Positions 7,065 through 15,806 are shown, numbered from the stretch's first letter. The stretch is DNA of 64,000 nt from an uncultured Oscillospiraceae bacterium (GCA_947632175.1 CANROC010000006.1:1-64000), one strand, 5' to 3'. Translations and numbers: made by a program. The notes: generated by a model from the sequence alone, not told the origin.

Positions 7065-8510
7065 ATGAGAAAAAGCGGGATCCTGATGCCGGCGGCATCC
7101 TTGCCGGGAAGGTTCGGGGCGGGCTCCTTCGGGGCCGAGGCGTACAGATTCGTGGACCTTCTCCATAGGGCGGGGGTGAGGATCTGGCAGCTCCTCCCCT
7201 TAAACCCCCTGGGGTTCGGCAATTCCCCCTATCAGCCCCTGAGCTCCTACGCCGGGGATGAGCTCTACATAGACCTCGATCTGCTCTACGAGGACGGCCT
7301 TTTGCCTGAGCGTCCCGCGGGCTTCACCCCCGCCGAGAGCGACCGGATCGACTACACCGGCGTCCGGGCGTACAAGGAGCCCTTTTTGCGGGAGGCTTAC
7401 CGGCGCTTCACCCCCGACGGGGCGTACCGCCGGTTTACGGAGCTTTCCTGGGTGCGGCCCTACGCCGTTTTCGTGGCGCTGAAGGCCAAGAACGGTCAGC
7501 GCGCCTGGACCGAGTGGCCCAAGGAGGAGCAAAACTGGATCCTGGACGGCCAGTGCGACCTTTCGGCGCTGGAGGACGAGATCGGCTACCGCGTGTTCGC
7601 CCAGTATGAGTTCCACAAGCAGTGGATGGCGCTCAAGAAGTACGCCAATGCCAAAAAGATCGAGATCATGGGGGACATTCCGTTTTACGTGGGCCTCGAT
7701 TCCCTGGACGTGTGGAGCGCCAGGGACCAGTTCCTCATCAACGGCGACGGGGAGCCGGACTTCATCGCCGGCGTGCCGCCGGACTACTTCAACGCCGACG
7801 GCCAGCGCTGGGGGAATCCCATCTACAACTGGGAGGTCCTGCGGCGCAACGGCTTTCGGTTCTGGATCGACCGCCTGCGCTACTCCTCCACGCTCTACGA
7901 CATCCTGCGCATCGACCACTTCCGGGCCTTTGACACCTACTGGAAGATCCCCGCGTCCTGTCCCACCGCCCGGGAGGGGGCGTGGATCGAGGCGCCGGGG
8001 TACGAGCTCTTTGACGAGATCTTCCGTCAGATGCCGAAGATCAAGATCGTGGCGGAGGACCTGGGGGACCTGCGGCCCGAGGTGGGCGTTCTCCGGGACC
8101 ACTACGGCCTCATGGGCATGAACGTGGCGGAGTTCACCTTCATGGACCCCAATCAGCCCATTTTGAAAAACCAGCTGGTCTACACCGGCACCCACGACAA
8201 CCAGCCCGTCATGGGCTGGTACAAGGACAGGACCGCCAAGGAGCGTTGCGCCGTCAACCGGGCCCTCGCGCCCTACGGCAGCGGCCGGGAGAAGCTCTCC
8301 AAGCGCCTGACGCGGTACATCATGCTCTCTAAGGCCGACATGGCCATCGTCCCCATGGCGGACGTGCTGGGCCTGGACGACCGGGCGCGGCTCAACCTGC
8401 CGGGGACCGTGGGAAGCCCCAACTGGGAGTGGCGGCTGGAGTCTTTCGCCCCCTTTGAGCGGAAGATACCGGAGCTGAGACGGCTCCTTGTGGAGGCCAA
8501 GAGGGTATGA
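7065..8510 (+). CDS. malQ: 4-alpha-glucanotransferase (GH77, amylomaltase)
   Basis: A 481-residue protein of normal GH77 length. It transfers alpha-1,4-glucan segments between maltodextrins, releasing glucose, in the cytoplasm. Visible landmarks are the N-terminal GILMPAASLPG, WQLLPLNP and NSPYQPLSS, the nucleophile region ILRIDHFRAF, the acid/base region VAEDLGD and the third acidic site TGTHDNQP. The ATG at 7065 has GGAGGA six nt upstream; the earlier GTG (7050) and ATG (7059) lie before or too close to that site. It overlaps the next gene by ATGA, so the two enzymes form an alpha-glucan degradation operon. Confidence 0.95.
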   Translation: MRKSGILMPAASLPGRFGAGSFGAEAYRFVDLLHRAGVRIWQLLPLNPLGFGNSPYQPLSSYAGDELYIDLDLLYEDGLLPERPAGFTPAESDRIDYTGVRAYKEPFLREAYRRFTPDGAYRRFTELSWVRPYAVFVALKAKNGQRAWTEWPKEEQNWILDGQCDLSALEDEIGYRVFAQYEFHKQWMALKKYANAKKIEIMGDIPFYVGLDSLDVWSARDQFLINGDGEPDFIAGVPPDYFNADGQRWGNPIYNWEVLRRNGFRFWIDRLRYSSTLYDILRIDHFRAFDTYWKIPASCPTAREGAWIEAPGYELFDEIFRQMPKIKIVAEDLGDLRPEVGVLRDHYGLMGMNVAEFTFMDPNQPILKNQLVYTGTHDNQPVMGWYKDRTAKERCAVNRALAPYGSGREKLSKRLTRYIMLSKADMAIVPMADVLGLDDRARLNLPGTVGSPNWEWRLESFAPFERKIPELRRLLVEAKRV

Positions 8511-10402
8511 CCATGGAAAAATGGCTGGAAAGCGTCTATTCCGACGGCACGGCGGCTTTCGTGAGCGACCCGTCCCCCAAAATGGGGGAGACGGTGACGG
8601 TGCGTCTGCGCCTTTTGGCGGACGCGCCGGTGACCGCCATCTTCCTCCGCTCTCTCCACAACGGCTGTCAGGAGTTTACCCGGATGAAAAAAGCCGGTAC
8701 CGCCCACGGCCTTGCCACCTTCGAGGCGAAGCTGAAGCTCACCGAGGCGCGTATCCGTTATCAATTCGTCCTGACCGACGGCCAGGGCGTCTACTACTAC
8801 ACCCAGCGGGGCGTCACCACGTTCATCCCCGACGGGACGTATGATTTCTCCCTCCTCACGGACTACGTCCAGCCGGCGTGGGTCAAGGACGCGGTCTTCT
8901 ACCAGATCTTCCCGGAGCGCTTTTGCAACGGCGACCCGTCCAACGACGTCCGGGACGGGGAATACGCCGTGGACGGGCATCCCACCATCAAAATGCCCTC
9001 CTGGGACAATGAGCCCCTGGACTACGCCCACGGCCGGTGCCTCGATTTCTACGGCGGGGACCTTCGGGGCATCGAGGAGAAGCTGCCCTATCTGCGGGAG
9101 CTTGGCGTCACGGCGCTTTATTTGAACCCCATCTTCGCCGCCCCCTCGGTACACAAATATGACTGCGTGGACTTCTTCCACGTGGACCCCCACTTCGGCG
9201 GGGACGAGGCGCTGGCAAGCCTCACGAAGGCCGCCCATGAGCGGGGGATGCGGGTCATCCTGGACATCTCCATCAACCACACCGGGGCCGCCCATCGGTG
9301 GTTCAACCGGGACGGGGCCTTTTTCCCCAAGTCCGAGGGGGCTTACCATAACCCGGAGAGCGTGGAGCGGAGCTATTACTTTTTCGACGCCAAGGGCCGG
9401 CCCCACTACTGGATGGGGGTGGAGAGCCTCCCCACGCTCAACTATACCTCCGACGCCCTGCGGGACATCATCTACCGGGGACGGGACGCCGTCCTGCGCA
9501 AGTGGCTGAAGCCCCCTTACAGCATCGACGGCTGGCGCTTCGACGTGGCGGACACCTTTGCCCACCGGGACGATATCCAGCTGGCCCATGAGCTCTGGCC
9601 GGAGATCCGCCGCGCCATCCGGGAGGAGAACCCGGAGGGGTACATCCTGGCGGAGGACTGGGGCGACTGCGCCGAGTATCTCCAGGGGAGCGAGTGGGAT
9701 TCGCCCATGAACTACTTCGGCTGCGCCCGGGCCATCCGCTCCTTTTACGGCGAGCCGGACCACATGCAGGGCCGTGTGCCGGAGCTGCGGGACCTGGCGC
9801 CGAAAATGTCGGCGGAGGAGCTGAAAGCGCGCGTCACCCAGCACCTTGCAAAGCTGCCCTGGGCCATCCAGGAGAACCAGTTCAACCTCATCGACAGCCA
9901 CGACATCCACCGCTTCCACAATAACCCCGCCGTCAACCAGGAAAACTGGACCGCCGCCGCCGTCTTCCAGTTCATGCTCCCCGGCGCGGCCAGCATCTAC
10001 TACGGCGACGAGGCGGCCGTCGGCGGGACCCTGGGCACCAACGAGGGGTGCCGCTGGCCCATGCCCTGGGGCCGGGACTTTACCAAGACGGAAAACTACC
10101 GCGTCTACCGCGCGCTTGCCCATCTGAAAGCCGAGCATCCGGCCCTCCGGCGCGGCGGGATGAAGTTCCTCGCCGCCCAGGGCGGCGTCCTGGTGCTGGC
10201 GCGCTTCACGCCCGACGAGGTCCTCGTGGCCGCTATCTCCAACGAGCCGGAGGACACGCGCCTGGACGTGGACTTCGCCCTTGTGGGCGCCAAAGGTCCG
10301 GCCTCCGACCGGGACTTTCTGGGCCGGAGCATCGACTTTGACGACCGGGGCCTCCTTGTCCCGGCGGGCGGGTCGCTCCTCTTTTCCTGCGCGCTTTTGT
10401 GA
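8507..10402 (+). CDS. GH13 alpha-glycosidase (cyclomaltodextrinase/neopullulanase type)
   Basis: A 631-residue protein. Residues 1-115 form an N-terminal beta domain like CBM34, which is typical of GH13_20 enzymes acting on cyclodextrins, pullulan or maltodextrins. The TIM barrel then shows FYQIFPERFCNGD, the nucleophile site GWRFDVAD, the acid/base ILAEDWGD and the third Asp in LIDSHDIHRF; a C-terminal beta domain ends the protein. There is no signal peptide, so it works inside the cell on imported oligosaccharides. It is coupled to malQ by ATGA; a second ATG at 8513 is an alternative start. Exact substrate preference cannot be read from sequence. Confidence 0.92.
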   Translation: MTMEKWLESVYSDGTAAFVSDPSPKMGETVTVRLRLLADAPVTAIFLRSLHNGCQEFTRMKKAGTAHGLATFEAKLKLTEARIRYQFVLTDGQGVYYYTQRGVTTFIPDGTYDFSLLTDYVQPAWVKDAVFYQIFPERFCNGDPSNDVRDGEYAVDGHPTIKMPSWDNEPLDYAHGRCLDFYGGDLRGIEEKLPYLRELGVTALYLNPIFAAPSVHKYDCVDFFHVDPHFGGDEALASLTKAAHERGMRVILDISINHTGAAHRWFNRDGAFFPKSEGAYHNPESVERSYYFFDAKGRPHYWMGVESLPTLNYTSDALRDIIYRGRDAVLRKWLKPPYSIDGWRFDVADTFAHRDDIQLAHELWPEIRRAIREENPEGYILAEDWGDCAEYLQGSEWDSPMNYFGCARAIRSFYGEPDHMQGRVPELRDLAPKMSAEELKARVTQHLAKLPWAIQENQFNLIDSHDIHRFHNNPAVNQENWTAAAVFQFMLPGAASIYYGDEAAVGGTLGTNEGCRWPMPWGRDFTKTENYRVYRALAHLKAEHPALRRGGMKFLAAQGGVLVLARFTPDEVLVAAISNEPEDTRLDVDFALVGAKGPASDRDFLGRSIDFDDRGLLVPAGGSLLFSCALL

Positions 10403-10463
10403 CGCTTTCTCCCGCGCGGCATAGAATGATTTAGACGCCTTGCGCGTCAAAAGTTCGAGGAAG

Positions 10464-10709
10464 ATGACCGTGCACACCTACACAGTGGGAAAAGGCGAGA
10501 GCGCCCAGTCGGTCAGCGAGAAATTCACCGTGAGCCTCGCCGCCCTCCTAAGGGAGAACCACACCCCCTTCTACGAGGGCCAGCAGATCACGGTCCCGGT
10601 GGGCATCCTGCGTTTGCCCCCCAGCCCACCCCCATCCGCCCGGACCTACCAGGTCACGGACACCTCCATCCAGTCCCGCCCGGACGCCGTCAATATAATT
10701 TTCCTATAA
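10464..10709 (+). CDS. Small LysM-domain protein
   Basis: About 81 residues with a single LysM repeat (HTYTVGKGESAQSVSEKF to QQITVPV), a peptidoglycan or chitin-oligomer binding fold, then a Pro-rich tail ending NIIFL. There is no signal peptide, which is odd for a wall-binding domain; cytoplasmic or spore-coat use is possible. GAGGAAG sits directly before the ATG at 10464, so the GTG at 10470 (6-nt spacing) may be the true start. It follows the GH13 gene by about 60 nt and is closed by a strong terminator. Confidence 0.7.
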   Translation: MTVHTYTVGKGESAQSVSEKFTVSLAALLRENHTPFYEGQQITVPVGILRLPPSPPPSARTYQVTDTSIQSRPDAVNIIFL

Positions 10710-10713
10710 CCCC

Positions 10714-10743
10714 AAGGAGCGGACCCCAGGCCCGCTCCTTTTT
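10714..10743 (+). terminator. Rho-independent terminator after the LysM gene
   Basis: AAGGAGCGG pairs with CCGCTCCTT around a 9-nt loop and runs into a T tract. Confidence 0.85.
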
Positions 10744-10755
10744 CCAGCTAAAATC

Positions 10756-10821
10756 GTCAAATATAATTGACAAGCGGCCCGCATAGTGCTATTATGAGAC
10801 TGTCAAATATAATCGACAAGG
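10756..10821 (+). promoter_or_regulatory. Promoter with twin operators for the XRE-membrane protein pair
   Basis: Consensus promoter TTGACA (10767-10772), 17 nt, TATTAT (10790-10795). Two near-identical copies of a dyad lie 46 bp apart: GTCAAATATAATTGAC (10756-10771) overlaps the -35, and GTCAAATATAATCGAC (10802-10817) overlaps the start region and the Shine-Dalgarno. The arms are GTCAA/TTGAC. Autorepression by the XRE protein is the simplest reading. Confidence 0.8.
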
Positions 10822-10830
10822 AGCGCTGCA

Positions 10831-11022
10831 ATGAATGAAGATTTTAAACGAGCCCGGCTTGCGAAGAATCTCTCGCAAACGGAGCTTGCAAAAAGAATCG
10901 GCGTATCAAGGCAAACGATCAATATGATTGAAAACGGTGCGTACAATCCGACTGTCGGACTGTGTATCAAGATTTGCAAAGAGCTTGATGTAACGCTAAA
11001 CGATCTTTTCTGGAAGGAGTAA
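10831..11022 (+). CDS. XRE-family transcriptional regulator
   Basis: A 63-residue protein that is almost only a helix-turn-helix (LSQTELAKRIGVSRQTINMIENGAYNPTVGLCIKICKEL), like the small Cro-type regulators paired with membrane proteins in Firmicutes. AAGGAG lies upstream of the ATG. The start of the polytopic membrane gene follows 3 nt after its stop, so they are one unit. The segment is much more AT-rich than its surroundings, suggesting horizontal transfer. It probably binds the two dyads in the promoter. Confidence 0.93.
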   Translation: MNEDFKRARLAKNLSQTELAKRIGVSRQTINMIENGAYNPTVGLCIKICKELDVTLNDLFWKE

Positions 11023-11025
11023 CAT

Positions 11026-12396
11026 ATGTTTTACGACGAAAGAATCGAAAAGGCAAAAGGAAGAATTTCCAGAAACGCTATTATATTGTCAGTCCTTATA
11101 TCCGCTGTGTTTGGGGCAATTCGCTTGGCGAATATTCTAAAGAATACAGAACAAAGCAAATATCTATGCCTTGTGATTTTAGAAGCAGTCATTATTTTTG
11201 GAGGATCGGTATGCTTGCTGATCGGTTTTACCCGAAGCATGATGCACCCCAAAGATGAGCGAACGATATTTGAGGAAAGCTGTTTTTATAACAAAGCGTC
11301 ATCCGTTCTCATAAAAACAGTAACGGTCGTTTTCTCGGTTTTCCTGCCTATTGTATTACACCTTGGTCTCCCGAACCAATATACCGACGGTGAGTTTGGC
11401 CGCATCCTTTTTGTGCTTTTCTTTGTCGTAGGCATATATGTCATATATGGATTCAGGCGTAACGACATTTATTTCAATTATTCCATTATGGAAGACGAAC
11501 ACTATTACAAGAGCGTGTTCAAAAATGTTGGTAAGCTTGCAAGTTATATCTTATTCCTTTTTGCCGTTTCCGCAATTTCATTTACTTTGTTTGTCGCCGC
11601 AAAGGAGCTTGACCAGGTAAGATTGCTCCAATATAGTCTTCAAATTGTCGGATCATACACATTCGTTTTGCTCGAGCTTTCTCTGCTGTATTTGCTTTAT
11701 TCCTTTTTGGAAAAAATGAGCTATGACAGCACGCGGCGGCTGTCGAGATCAACGGCTGTTTCGTTGGGAATAACGGTATTTCTATATGCCGTTTATATGT
11801 CTATGGCCTTGCTCGCGTATTCGCTTGCGAGCTCACAGACGCAAGCGATGCAGACCATTTCCGCCGCGTCCTCTTTAACATCCTATATTGACTTTGCTTT
11901 GCTGATATTCTTAACATATTTCAGCTACGAGTATCTAAAAGTCGAGCGTAACAAACTATTCTCTGCCGCGTGCCTTATCATTCTTTTGAGTGAAACATCG
12001 GCGTTTTTGCTTGGGCAGGTTTGGAGTGGAATAACAAGCTTGTTTTTGCGTGAAATGATAGAGTATGACGTCTATACAGTCAAAACCTTCTTATCGACCG
12101 GAAAAACGATCCTTCAAGATCTGTCAGGTACAGCCAATGTGACCGGCTTTTCTTTGATGATCCTTGCGCTCATCAAGGATAAAGCAATCAGAAAAACTAA
12201 TCTCGCCGCCGTAATTTGTTTTGTCTTACTTGGTGGAATTGAAATGTTTCTGCGTACACAAACGGGTTATTTGGAAGTGAATATTTACCATTCGTTTGCC
12301 GCAATTGCTGTCCTGATATATTTGTGCGTTCTGGTTGTTTGCGTGGGAAGCAGAGGTACCCGGTCGTCGAGAACACTCCGAGACCAAAAAAGGTGA
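11026..12396 (+). CDS. Polytopic membrane protein paired with XRE regulator
   Basis: A 456-residue protein with ten to twelve hydrophobic segments spread over its whole length and a basic tail (GTRSSRTLRDQKR). No enzymatic motif is visible. In known Firmicute arrangements of this type (small XRE plus multi-TM protein) the function is mostly uncharacterised, so none is assigned. It has AT-rich codon use like its partner and unlike the GC-rich flanks. The next gene has its own promoter, which begins 20 nt after this stop. Confidence 0.8.
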   Translation: MFYDERIEKAKGRISRNAIILSVLISAVFGAIRLANILKNTEQSKYLCLVILEAVIIFGGSVCLLIGFTRSMMHPKDERTIFEESCFYNKASSVLIKTVTVVFSVFLPIVLHLGLPNQYTDGEFGRILFVLFFVVGIYVIYGFRRNDIYFNYSIMEDEHYYKSVFKNVGKLASYILFLFAVSAISFTLFVAAKELDQVRLLQYSLQIVGSYTFVLLELSLLYLLYSFLEKMSYDSTRRLSRSTAVSLGITVFLYAVYMSMALLAYSLASSQTQAMQTISAASSLTSYIDFALLIFLTYFSYEYLKVERNKLFSAACLIILLSETSAFLLGQVWSGITSLFLREMIEYDVYTVKTFLSTGKTILQDLSGTANVTGFSLMILALIKDKAIRKTNLAAVICFVLLGGIEMFLRTQTGYLEVNIYHSFAAIAVLIYLCVLVVCVGSRGTRSSRTLRDQKR

Positions 12397-12415
12397 TTGG
12401 AAGTTACAAAAAGCC

Positions 12416-12444
12416 TTGACAGCCCAGGTTCACTGGGGTACAAT
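12416..12444 (+). promoter_or_regulatory. Promoter of the ABC exporter operon
   Basis: TTGACA (12416-12421), 17-nt spacer, TACAAT (12439-12444). The spacer itself contains a CCCAG/CTGGG inverted repeat (12423-12437), a possible operator. Confidence 0.85.
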
Positions 12445-12450
12445 ACACTT

Positions 12451-12604
12451 CCTTTTCGCTTTTTGCGGGGAGAGGGCATCTTATCCTGCGCGGGCCGGGT
12501 CGTTGCCGCCCGCGCGTTTCCCGGTAAGGTGCCTCCCGGCGTCCTTAACGTCAAGAAGGTCCCCAATGCCTTCCGCTGACATGACCGAGACGGGACCAAT
12601 GAGA
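12451..12604 (+). promoter_or_regulatory. Structured 5' leader of the ABC exporter operon
   Basis: The transcript start near 12451 lies about 170 nt before the ATPase ATG. The leader folds on paper: outer stem GGCATCTTA (12475-12483) with TAAGGTGCC (12525-12533), inner stem GCGCGGGC (12488-12495) with GCCCGCGC (12508-12515), and a further GGTCCC (12558-12563) with GGGACC (12592-12597). I do not recognise a known riboswitch consensus. The length and stems suggest a regulatory leader, but this was folded by eye only. Confidence 0.45.
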
Positions 12605-12619
12605 AAAGGAGCGAAAACT

Positions 12620-13417
12620 ATGATCGAAATGAAAGGTGTGAACAAGACGTACCGGGTCCGGCGGCGGGAGGCGGGCCTGGGGAACGCGGTGAAAAGCCTC
12701 TTCTCCCGCGCTTATACCGAGATCCCGGCCCTCCGGGACATGACCTTCACCATCCCCGACGGGCAGATCGTGGGCTACATCGGCCCCAACGGGGCGGGGA
12801 AGAGCACCACGGTGAAGCTTCTCTCCGGCATCCTCCGGCCCGACAGCGGGACGTGCCTGGTGGACGGCCTTGTCCCCTGGGAGGACAGAAAGCGCCACGT
12901 GGCGCGGCTGGGAGTGGTGTTCGGACAGCGAAGCCAGCTTTGGTGGGACGTGCCGGTCATCGATTCCTTTGAGCTTCTGCGGGACATCTACCGCGTGCCG
13001 GAGGAGCGATACCGGGAGAATCTCCATCGCCTGACGGAGCTTCTGGACCTTGCGGACCTCCTGAAAACCCCGGCGCGGATGCTCTCCCTGGGTCAGCGGA
13101 TGCGGTGCGAGATCGCCTCCGCGCTGCTCCACTCGCCCCGGCTTCTCTTCCTGGACGAGCCCACCATCGGTTTAGACGCGGTGAGCAAGCTTAAGGTGCG
13201 GGAGTTCATTCTGGAGCAGAACCGCCAGTGCGGCACCACGGTGATCCTCACCACCCACGACATGCAGGACGTGGACGCCCTGTGCTCCCGCGTCCTCCTC
13301 ATCGGCAAGGGGCGGCTTCTGCTGGACGGCAGCACCGCCGAGATACGCGCCATGGCTGGGGAGAACCTCAGCACCGAGGAGTCGGTGGCGGATCTCTACC
13401 GCCGGTTTGGGATCTGA
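12620..13417 (+). CDS. ABC transporter ATP-binding protein (ABC-2 exporter)
   Basis: A 265-residue ATPase with Walker A GPNGAGKST (about residues 54-62), signature LSLGQ, Walker B LLFLDEPTIGLD and H-loop LTTHDMQDVD. The first 40 residues hold the RRREAGLGNAVKSLF insertion typical of ATPases paired with ABC2_membrane_6 permeases. The ATG at 12620 has AAAGGAG 8 nt upstream; longer readings into the leader are rejected. Two permease genes follow at once. The substrate of this subfamily is generally unknown. Confidence 0.93.
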   Translation: MIEMKGVNKTYRVRRREAGLGNAVKSLFSRAYTEIPALRDMTFTIPDGQIVGYIGPNGAGKSTTVKLLSGILRPDSGTCLVDGLVPWEDRKRHVARLGVVFGQRSQLWWDVPVIDSFELLRDIYRVPEERYRENLHRLTELLDLADLLKTPARMLSLGQRMRCEIASALLHSPRLLFLDEPTIGLDAVSKLKVREFILEQNRQCGTTVILTTHDMQDVDALCSRVLLIGKGRLLLDGSTAEIRAMAGENLSTEESVADLYRRFGI

Positions 13418-13427
13418 GGTGCGCGGG

Positions 13428-14231
13428 ATGAAAAAATATCTGACCTTTTTCAGGATCCGCCTCCTGGCGGGGCTTCAGTACCGCGCGGCGGCGCTGGCGG
13501 GACTCAGCACGCAGTTCGTCTGGGGGACCATGGAGGTCCTTATCTACCGGGCCCTCTGGCGAGAGCACCCGGAGCGCTTCCCCATGGGGCCGGAGGCGCT
13601 GGCGGCGTACATATGGCTCCAGCAGGCGTTTTTATCGCTCTTCGCCCTCTGGAATTGGGAGCGGGAGCTCATCGACTCCGTCAAGACCGGGGCCGTGGCC
13701 TATGAGCTGACGCGTCCCATGGACCTCTACGGAATGTGGCTGGTCCGGGCGCTGGCCGCGCGGCTGAGCCGGGGGCTTTTGCGGGCGGCGCCCGTGATGG
13801 TGCTGGGGGCGCTGATCCCCGCGCCCTGGGGTCTGCGGCTGCGCGTTGCCCCGGCGGGCTTCGGGCTCTTCCTCGTGTCCACGTGCCTCATGCTGCTGGT
13901 GGTCTGCGCGTACAGTCTTCTGGTCTGCGCCCTCACGTTCCACCTGACGGACCCCAACGGGGTGATGGTGGTGTCGGTGGCGGCGGCGGACCTCCTGGGC
14001 GGCGCCATTGTGCCTCTGCCGTTCCTGCCGGAGGGCCTGCGGAAATTCGCGGAGCTCACGCCCTTCGGGGCCATGCAGAACGTGCCCCTTCGTCTGTTCG
14101 GCGGGGACCTCACAGGAGCGGCCGCCTATCGAGCCGTGGGCCTCCAGGTCTTCTGGGCGGCGGTACTCATCGCCGTGGGCTATGCCCTCCTGCGCGCCGG
14201 ACTGCGCCGCGTGAGCGTGGCGGGAGGTTGA
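13428..14231 (+). CDS. ABC-2 family permease (ABC2_membrane_6 type), subunit 1
   Basis: A 267-residue, six-TM-type membrane protein. The early RIRLLAGLQYRAAALAGLSTQFVWG and the ELTRPMDLYGMWL motif are characteristic of the ABC2_membrane_6 (DUF990) group, in which two unlike permeases pair with one ATPase. The start at 13428 lies 10 nt after the ATPase stop. The next permease begins 3 nt after its end. The transport direction is presumed outward. Confidence 0.88.
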   Translation: MKKYLTFFRIRLLAGLQYRAAALAGLSTQFVWGTMEVLIYRALWREHPERFPMGPEALAAYIWLQQAFLSLFALWNWERELIDSVKTGAVAYELTRPMDLYGMWLVRALAARLSRGLLRAAPVMVLGALIPAPWGLRLRVAPAGFGLFLVSTCLMLLVVCAYSLLVCALTFHLTDPNGVMVVSVAAADLLGGAIVPLPFLPEGLRKFAELTPFGAMQNVPLRLFGGDLTGAAAYRAVGLQVFWAAVLIAVGYALLRAGLRRVSVAGG

Positions 14232-14234
14232 GGG

Positions 14235-15008
14235 ATGAGACTCTATTTTAAATTCCTGGCGATCCACTTAAAGAGCGCCATGACCTACAAGACCTCTTTT
14301 TTCCTCAGCTGTCTGGGGCACCTGTTCATCACGGGCAATACGTTTTTAGGGGTCGTCTTCCTCCTCCGGCGCTTCGACACGGTGGGCGGCTACACCCTGC
14401 CGGAGCTGGCGCTGTGCTATGCGACGATCCTGGCGGCCACGTCCCTGGCGGAGTGCTTCGCCCGCGGGTTCGACGCCTTCCCCAGGATCCTGCGGGAGGC
14501 CCAGTTCGACCGCATCCTGGCGCGGCCCCGGTCCCTGGTGCTCCAGATTTTATGCCAGGACTTGAAGCCCACCATGCTTTCCCGGCTTCTCCAGGCCGTG
14601 GCGATGCTCATATGGGCCGTCCACGCCGGAGCGGCGAACTGGACGGCGGGGCGGGCCGCCGTGCTGGCTCTGATGATTGTCTGCGGGGCAGCGGTCTTCT
14701 TCGGGCTCTTCCTCGTCTACGCCGCCCTGTGCTTTTACACCCTGGAGGGGCTGGAGGTCATGAACATCTTCACCGACGGGGCGCGGGAGTACGGCAAGTA
14801 CCCCTTTGGCGTCTACGGCAAGGGCGTTTTGTGGCTTCTGACGCTGGCGGTGCCCCTGGCCCTCGTCCAGTATTGGCCCCTGCAATACCTTCTGGGCCGC
14901 GGCCCCGGCTGGTACGGCCTTTTGCCGCTGGCGTCGCTTTTGTTCCTCGCGCCGTGCGTCTGCCTCTGGCGCCATGGCGTGCGGCATTATCGCTCCACCG
15001 GGTCTTGA
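14235..15008 (+). CDS. ABC-2 family permease (ABC2_membrane_6 type), subunit 2
   Basis: A 257-residue, six-TM-type partner permease. Visible family features are the N-terminal FLAIHLKSAMTYKTSFFLS, the FDRILARPRSLVLQIL segment that matches the RP motif of subunit 1, and the FTDGAREYGKYPFGVYGKG loop conserved in this group. It completes the ATPase-permease-permease exporter. It ends about 50 nt before the next gene, which has its own Shine-Dalgarno but no clear promoter, so it may be co-transcribed. Confidence 0.88.
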   Translation: MRLYFKFLAIHLKSAMTYKTSFFLSCLGHLFITGNTFLGVVFLLRRFDTVGGYTLPELALCYATILAATSLAECFARGFDAFPRILREAQFDRILARPRSLVLQILCQDLKPTMLSRLLQAVAMLIWAVHAGAANWTAGRAAVLALMIVCGAAVFFGLFLVYAALCFYTLEGLEVMNIFTDGAREYGKYPFGVYGKGVLWLLTLAVPLALVQYWPLQYLLGRGPGWYGLLPLASLLFLAPCVCLWRHGVRHYRSTGS

Positions 15009-15057
15009 TTTTCCGCCTAAAACATGGGATAATGGAAGAAAAAACGGAGGCGATCCT

Positions 15058-15750
15058 ATGCCGGATATCCATCCCATCGACAACACGACCTGGTCCTTTG
15101 AGGAGGGCGGGGTCAGGTTCTTCCTGCTCACCGGCCGTGAGCGCGCCCTGCTCATCGACAGCGGCATGGAGACACACAACGCCCGGGAGTTGGCCGAGGG
15201 CCTGACCGATCTCCCCCTGGAGCTTCTCAACACTCACGCCGACCGGGACCACATCGGGTCCAACGGGGAGTTTAAGCGCGTCTACATGAGCCCCGCCGAG
15301 GCGGTGAACTACTATAAGCACAACGGCGGGACAGGCGCGATCGCGCCTCTCTGGGACGGGGACGTCCTGGACCTGGGGGACAGGCCCTTGAAGATCATCG
15401 CCCTTCCAGGCCACACACCGGGGAGCGTCGCCGTGCTGGACGTGAAGTACCGCCGCCTCTTCTCCGGCGACCCGGTGCAGACCGGGCGCATCTTCATGTT
15501 CGGCCCCCAGCGGGAGATGCACGCCTACATCCATTCTCTTAAGCGCCTGGAGGCTATGTCAAGCGAATTTGACCTGATCTACCCCTCCCACGCCGCCTGC
15601 CCCGTCCGGCCCGCCATCATCCCCCAGCTCATCTTCGCCGCCGAGGAGATCGTCTCCGGCCGCGCGGAGGGCAAAAAGGAGACCGTCTTCGGCCGCCCCA
15701 TCCGCGCCTACGATATGTCCGTCGCTGCCTTCCTCTGCGACCCGGCATAA
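15058..15750 (+). CDS. MBL-fold metallo-hydrolase
   Basis: A 230-residue protein with the metallo-beta-lactamase fold. The metal motif reads NTHADRDHIGS, that is H-x-D-x-D-H where most members have H-x-H-x-D-H; further ligands are in LPGHTPGS and FSGDPV. GGAGG precedes the ATG at 15058; an earlier in-frame start lies within the permease gene and lacks a ribosome site. Substrate unknown. It lies just after the exporter and before a toxin-antitoxin pair. Confidence 0.85.
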   Translation: MPDIHPIDNTTWSFEEGGVRFFLLTGRERALLIDSGMETHNARELAEGLTDLPLELLNTHADRDHIGSNGEFKRVYMSPAEAVNYYKHNGGTGAIAPLWDGDVLDLGDRPLKIIALPGHTPGSVAVLDVKYRRLFSGDPVQTGRIFMFGPQREMHAYIHSLKRLEAMSSEFDLIYPSHAACPVRPAIIPQLIFAAEEIVSGRAEGKKETVFGRPIRAYDMSVAAFLCDPA

Positions 15751-15777
15751 AAACCTCCTGTATGGGCAAAATAAGTG

Positions 15778-15806
15778 TTGCAATTTTATCATAACTATGA
15801 TAAAAT
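15778..15806 (+). promoter_or_regulatory. Autoregulated promoter of the Phd/ParE-type module
   Basis: TTGCAA (15778-15783), 17-nt spacer, TAAAAT (15801-15806). The spacer and -10 are covered by a perfect 22-bp dyad: TTTTATCATA (15784-15793), AC, TATGATAAAA (15796-15805). Such a dyad over the core promoter is the expected target of an antitoxin or toxin-antitoxin complex. Confidence 0.82.

Noticed and set aside
8273-10477. Long open frame (734 codons) on the minus strand opposite the GH13 gene
   Set aside because: It mirrors the codon structure of a GC-rich gene with clear catalytic motifs on the plus strand; the translated sequence has no domain-like pattern.
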